Part shown: piece by piece, positions 6,054 to 7,584 of the stretch
Numbering within the stretch: position 1 is the first letter of the stretch
Layout: every line of letters starts with the position of its first letter
NCBI GenBank assembly: GCA_031288885.1
Contig: JAITQP010000068.1
Coordinates: 1 to 7,584, forward strand
Reading direction: 5' to 3'
DNA length: 7,584 bases
From: Prevotellaceae bacterium
GTDB taxonomy: Bacteria > Bacteroidota > Bacteroidia > Bacteroidales > UBA932
Translations under genes and position numbers: made by a program
Notes under the pieces: model-generated
Told to the model about the DNA's origin: nothing
Database searches by the model: none
The model's input: the letters and a program-made list of their open reading frames with translations, nothing else

Positions 6054-6305
6054 TTAGGAATATAGGCGAAGTCTTTTGTGTAGCCTTTTAGCGCTTCCCC
6101 ACGCCTGCTCACGAAGCTGCTGGTCGCTGACGTCGCGATCTGCCCACATCCCGACCGAGAGCGTAAGCGACGTGCTCTTTTTACGCTTACTCTTGGGGGG
6201 GTCAGCGGCTACTACCGTAGGCTCAATGTTCCACGACTTCATCAGGTTCAACAGCACATCCATTTTATAGGGATCTATGTCATTTTTAAAGATAAGTTGT
6301 GTCAT
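6054..6305 (-). CDS. Small antitoxin-like protein (83 aa), no toxin beside it
   Basis: 83 residues when started at the ATG at 6305. A longer version from 6353 adds 16 residues, but that would place the -7 promoter box inside the gene, so 6305 is chosen. The N-terminus MTQLIFKNDIDPYKMDVLLNLMKSW looks like the short fold seen in small Bacteroidota antitoxin-type proteins; a basic linker PPKSKRKKS follows at about 37-45. The end, LSVGMWADRDVSDQQLREQAW, resembles the 'GxWkdrDid...LRkqAW' tail of antitoxins usually encoded directly upstream of a PIN or similar toxin. This is recalled family knowledge, not a search. No toxin follows: 94 bases after the stop the convergent rluD-like gene ends. The tail after QAW is basic and longer than I expect, perhaps the scar of a lost partner. 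Alternatively it acts alone as a regulator. Confidence 0.6.
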   Translation of the reverse strand: MTQLIFKNDIDPYKMDVLLNLMKSWNIEPTVVAADPPKSKRKKSTSLTLSVGMWADRDVSDQQLREQAWGSAKRLHKRLRLYS

Positions 6306-6334
6306 AACAGGTTTGCTTAAAATAACAAGTAAGG

Positions 6335-6365
6335 CAAAGGTACGCAAACTCACCGAATAAACAAA
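6335..6365 (-). promoter_or_regulatory. Perfect Bacteroidota promoter for the antitoxin-like gene
   Basis: On the minus strand, TTTG (6365-6362), a 19-base spacer and TACCTTTG (6342-6335) fit the TTTG-N19-21-TAnnTTTG consensus exactly. Transcription would start about 20-25 bases before the ATG at 6305. This supports that start codon and suggests the gene is expressed on its own. Confidence 0.75.
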
Positions 6366-6445
6366 AATTTTTTCACCACCGACCGAATAAAGCTGCGGGT
6401 ATGAAACTTAAGCCCTTTCAGAAGAAACGACCCCTGCGCGCTCCC

Positions 6446-6546
6446 CATTCCCCATAGGGGATTAATAGGGCGGTTAATCCCCTACGGGGAATGAGGGTTG
6501 GCTGGATTACCCGTTTCTATTGATATTATTGCCCTACGGGCAATTG
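6446..6546. repeat. Third hairpin-repeat locus with near-perfect 20-base inverted repeat
   Basis: The arms 6446-6465 and 6474-6493 are reverse complements at 19 of 20 positions, around an 8-base spacer. Each contains a small hairpin, CCCC-ATA-GGGG and CCCC-TAC-GGGG. The forward element continues with GTTTCTATTGATATTATT (6513-6530) and hairpin ATTGCCC-TAC-GGGCAAT (6528-6544). From 6479 to 6546 it aligns with 1767-1834 at about 59 of 68 positions without gaps. The inverted half lacks the TATCAATAG part, so this doublet is incomplete. Confidence 0.8.
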
Positions 6547-6564
6547 TCTCACACTACACCATAA

Positions 6565-6611
6565 CGGCGTGGTTGTCGTGGCAGGTTTCAAACCACGACA
6601 ACGTATCGCCG
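6565..6611. repeat. Long palindrome around a GGTTTCAAACC core
   Basis: GTTGTCGTGG (6572-6581) and CCACGACAAC (6593-6602) form a perfect 10-base-pair stem with an 11-base loop. CGGCG (6565-6569) and CGCCG (6607-6611) extend it across a small internal loop. The loop carries GGTTTCAAACC, the same core as the next palindrome. Confidence 0.75.
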
Positions 6612-6621
6612 GATGTGCAAA

Positions 6622-6642
6622 GGGCGGGTTTAAAACCCGCCC
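6622..6642. repeat. GGGCGGGTTT palindrome
   Basis: A 21-base palindrome: GGGCGGGTTT, a single central A, AAACCCGCCC. Similar GGGTTTnAAACCC palindromes recur between genes in many genomes. The sequence after it (ATACAGGG) has no T-tract on either strand, so it is classed as a repeat rather than a terminator. Confidence 0.7.
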
Positions 6643-6696
6643 ATACAGGGTAGCGCACCACAAACAATAAATATTTAAATAATGTTAATTTTCAAT

Positions 6697-6770
6697 TTTT
6701 GCCGCCGAAGGCGGCAAAACTCTCTTCGCCTTGTCCTGCTCCGCTCCGCTTCGCAGACCGGCGAAGAGAG
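6697..6770 (-). other. Two adjoining stem-loops after the FGE-like gene
   Basis: TTTTGCCGCC-GAA-GGCGGCAAAA (6697-6719) is a perfect 10-base-pair hairpin. Touching it, CTCTCTTCGCC (6720-6730) pairs with GGCGAAGAGAG (6760-6770) over a 29-base loop containing CTCCGCTCCGCTTCG. Both lie downstream of the minus-strand FGE-like gene, the nearer one starting 70 bases after its stop. They may end or stabilise that transcript, but no T-run follows on the minus strand. Confidence 0.55.
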
Positions 6771-6840
6771 ATAGCTTACAGGAAAGAAAGAACGCCAACA
6801 GGATAAACTTAAGGCCAAACCAAAACTAGCGGAGCTACCG

Positions 6841-7584
6841 CTACACTAGGCGGAAACCATAATTATAGGAGCTGTAGCTAGGCAAGTTGCGGTCGCGATT
6901 GGCTGCGCGGCTGCGGTCCGCGCTGAGGAGCCAACTGCCACCGCGGTTAACGCGGTTAACGCTACTACCAGCCCCCGTGGGATTTACTGCCGGTGTGGTC
7001 GATGTATTGCTGGGATAATTACCATACCAATCATAGCACCACTCCCTTACATTCCCGCTCATGTCGTAAAGACCTAGCCCATTCGCTAACTTTGTTCCTA
7101 CAGCATGTGTCTTGGAGCTACTGTTGTCAGCGTACCATGCTACATTTTCTATCGTGTCGCTCCCGCTGTACTCATAGCTGTCGCAAATCCCCGCATTGCA
7201 TCCCCGCGCCGCGTACTCCCACTCCGCCTCCGTCGGTAAACGGTAGTTCCTCCCCGTCAGGGCATTTAACGTCTCTAAAAAACCTCCTGAACCTACTATG
7301 TCATCCCAACTTACCCGATCCACCGGCAGGCTATCCCCGCTAAAGTTACTCGGGTTCGATCCCATCACCAGCTTCCACACCGCCTGCGTTACCTCGTACT
7401 TCCCTATGTAAAAGTCGCTCAGCTGCACGTAGTAATTCGACTCCAGCAGCTGAAACACGCCCCCCGCTACATATACCATTTCTCCTATCATTATTTTCTC
7501 TAGCCCTGATTGCCCTCTTTTTTCTTCGCACGGCATTGCCTCCTGGCCTACAAACTGCGTACGGTAGTACGCGCGGTCCGTGTA
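6841..7584 (-). CDS. FGE-like (SUMF1, C-type-lectin fold) protein, 5' end outside window
   Basis: The frame is open to the window edge, so the gene is probably longer; the ATG at 7536 would give 231 residues. Numbering from it, the FGE-sulfatase domain runs from about 19 to 231: GEMVYVAGGVF (18-28), FYIGKYEVTQAVW (42-54), PVDRVSWDD (71-79), YRLPTEAEWEYAARG (98-112), GLGLYDMSGNVREWCYDWY (153-171), RGGSW (198-202), GFRLV (227-231). True formylglycine-generating enzymes have two cysteines just after the GGS(W/Y) motif; here that region is LLSADRSRAANR with no cysteine, so activation of sulfatases is unlikely. The fold then probably serves ligand binding or a protein-specific role. The last 25 residues have the codon pattern of a variable region. 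The 16 codons before 7536 (YTDRAYYRTQFVGQEA) are open, and could be coding sequence or leader. Confidence 0.85.
   Translation of the reverse strand, partial: YTDRAYYRTQFVGQEAMPCEEKRGQSGLEKIMIGEMVYVAGGVFQLLESNYYVQLSDFYIGKYEVTQAVWKLVMGSNPSNFSGDSLPVDRVSWDDIVGSGGFLETLNALTGRNYRLPTEAEWEYAARGCNAGICDSYEYSGSDTIENVAWYADNSSSKTHAVGTKLANGLGLYDMSGNVREWCYDWYGNYPSNTSTTPAVNPTGAGSSVNRVNRGGSWLLSADRSRAANRDRNLPSYSSYNYGFRLV
6859..6930 (-). other. Possible DGR variable region
   Basis: Between the TGG of RGGSW (6931-6933) and the GGT of GFRLV there are 24 codons, and 21 end in C or T. At the positions that vary in diversified FGE/C-lectin proteins the codons are CTC, CTC, AGC, GAC, CGC, AGC, GAC, CGC, AAC, AGC, TAC, AGC, TCC, TAT, AAT and TAT. 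All are reachable from AAC or AAT by changing adenines only, the signature of adenine-directed mutagenesis by a diversity-generating retroelement. Framework codons (GCA GCC AAT CGC) sit between. No template repeat or reverse transcriptase is in this window, and ordinary FGE-like paralogues can look similar. Confidence 0.35.

Larger units (their letters stand above)
6366..6840. other. Gene-free palindrome island
   Basis: 475 bases between the promoter of the antitoxin-like gene and the 3' end of the FGE-like gene. There is no credible gene; the longest plus-strand curiosity is an 18-codon basic reading frame (6401-6457) whose stop lies in the repeat at 6454. The rest holds at least five separate palindromes (6446-6493, 6528-6544, 6565-6611, 6622-6642, 6697-6770) and an AT-rich stretch at 6661-6700. 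None has the T-tract of a classical terminator on the minus strand. Confidence 0.7.

Noticed and set aside
6401..6457. 18-codon basic reading frame MKLKPFQKKRPLRAPHSP
   Set aside because: Its stop comes from the repeat, and no promoter matching the consensus precedes it. It may be the 5' remnant of a lost gene but cannot be supported.
6622..6642. Rho-independent terminator
   Set aside because: The hairpin is strong, but no T-tract follows on either strand.
6697..6770. Transfer RNA or other standard RNA gene in the stem-loop cluster
   Set aside because: There is no cloverleaf, no T-loop GGTTCGAATCC-like motif and no CCA end. The stems are simple adjoining hairpins.
6993..7343. Plus-strand frame of 116 codons opposite the FGE-like gene
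   Set aside because: The minus strand carries a full FGE domain; this frame is rich in H, C, S and T with no domain.

Overview
The window comes from a member of the Bacteroidota, most likely a Bacteroidales-type gut or anaerobic lineage. Three things support this. A surface protein carries a type IX secretion C-terminal sorting domain. Menaquinone synthesis appears to use the futalosine route (mqnE). One promoter matches the Bacteroidota form TTTG-N19-TAnnTTTG exactly. Shine-Dalgarno sequences are not evident, as is usual in this phylum. The large genes are GC-rich, whereas the intergenic stretches and the two small genes are visibly more AT-rich.

Layout. Positions 1-124 hold an inverted pair of hairpin repeats. 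At 161-388 is a 75-residue conserved hypothetical gene whose end overlaps mqnE (372-1445, TTG start), aminofutalosine synthase of menaquinone biosynthesis. A 530-base gap (1446-1975) without a gene follows and is packed with repeats: heptamer arrays, a 15-base inverted repeat and a second hairpin-repeat pair. A cell-envelope block comes next: a membrane-anchored three-PASTA protein (1976-2803), abutting with zero spacing a 671-residue type IX-secreted protein (2804-4819). After a repeat-filled 126-base gap comes an RluD-type 23S rRNA pseudouridine synthase (4946-5959). On the minus strand lies a small antitoxin-like gene (6054-6305) with a near-ideal promoter, then an intergenic island of palindromes (about 6446-6770). 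The last feature is the 3' part of a minus-strand formylglycine-generating-enzyme-like (C-type-lectin-fold) gene that runs off the window (6841-7584).

The genes are ordinary housekeeping and envelope functions apart from the last. That protein lacks the catalytic cysteines of true FGE, and its C-terminal end has the codon pattern expected of a diversity-generating-retroelement variable region. No reverse transcriptase or template repeat lies in the window, so this is a hypothesis.

The most distinctive content is the intergenic DNA. A family of short hairpins with an invariant TAC/GTA loop has stems that change in a compensatory way between copies. They are joined to a TTTCTATTGATAT motif and mostly arranged as inverted doublets, resembling REPIN/MITE-type elements. 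Separate arrays of AT-rich heptamers lie directly against start and stop codons.
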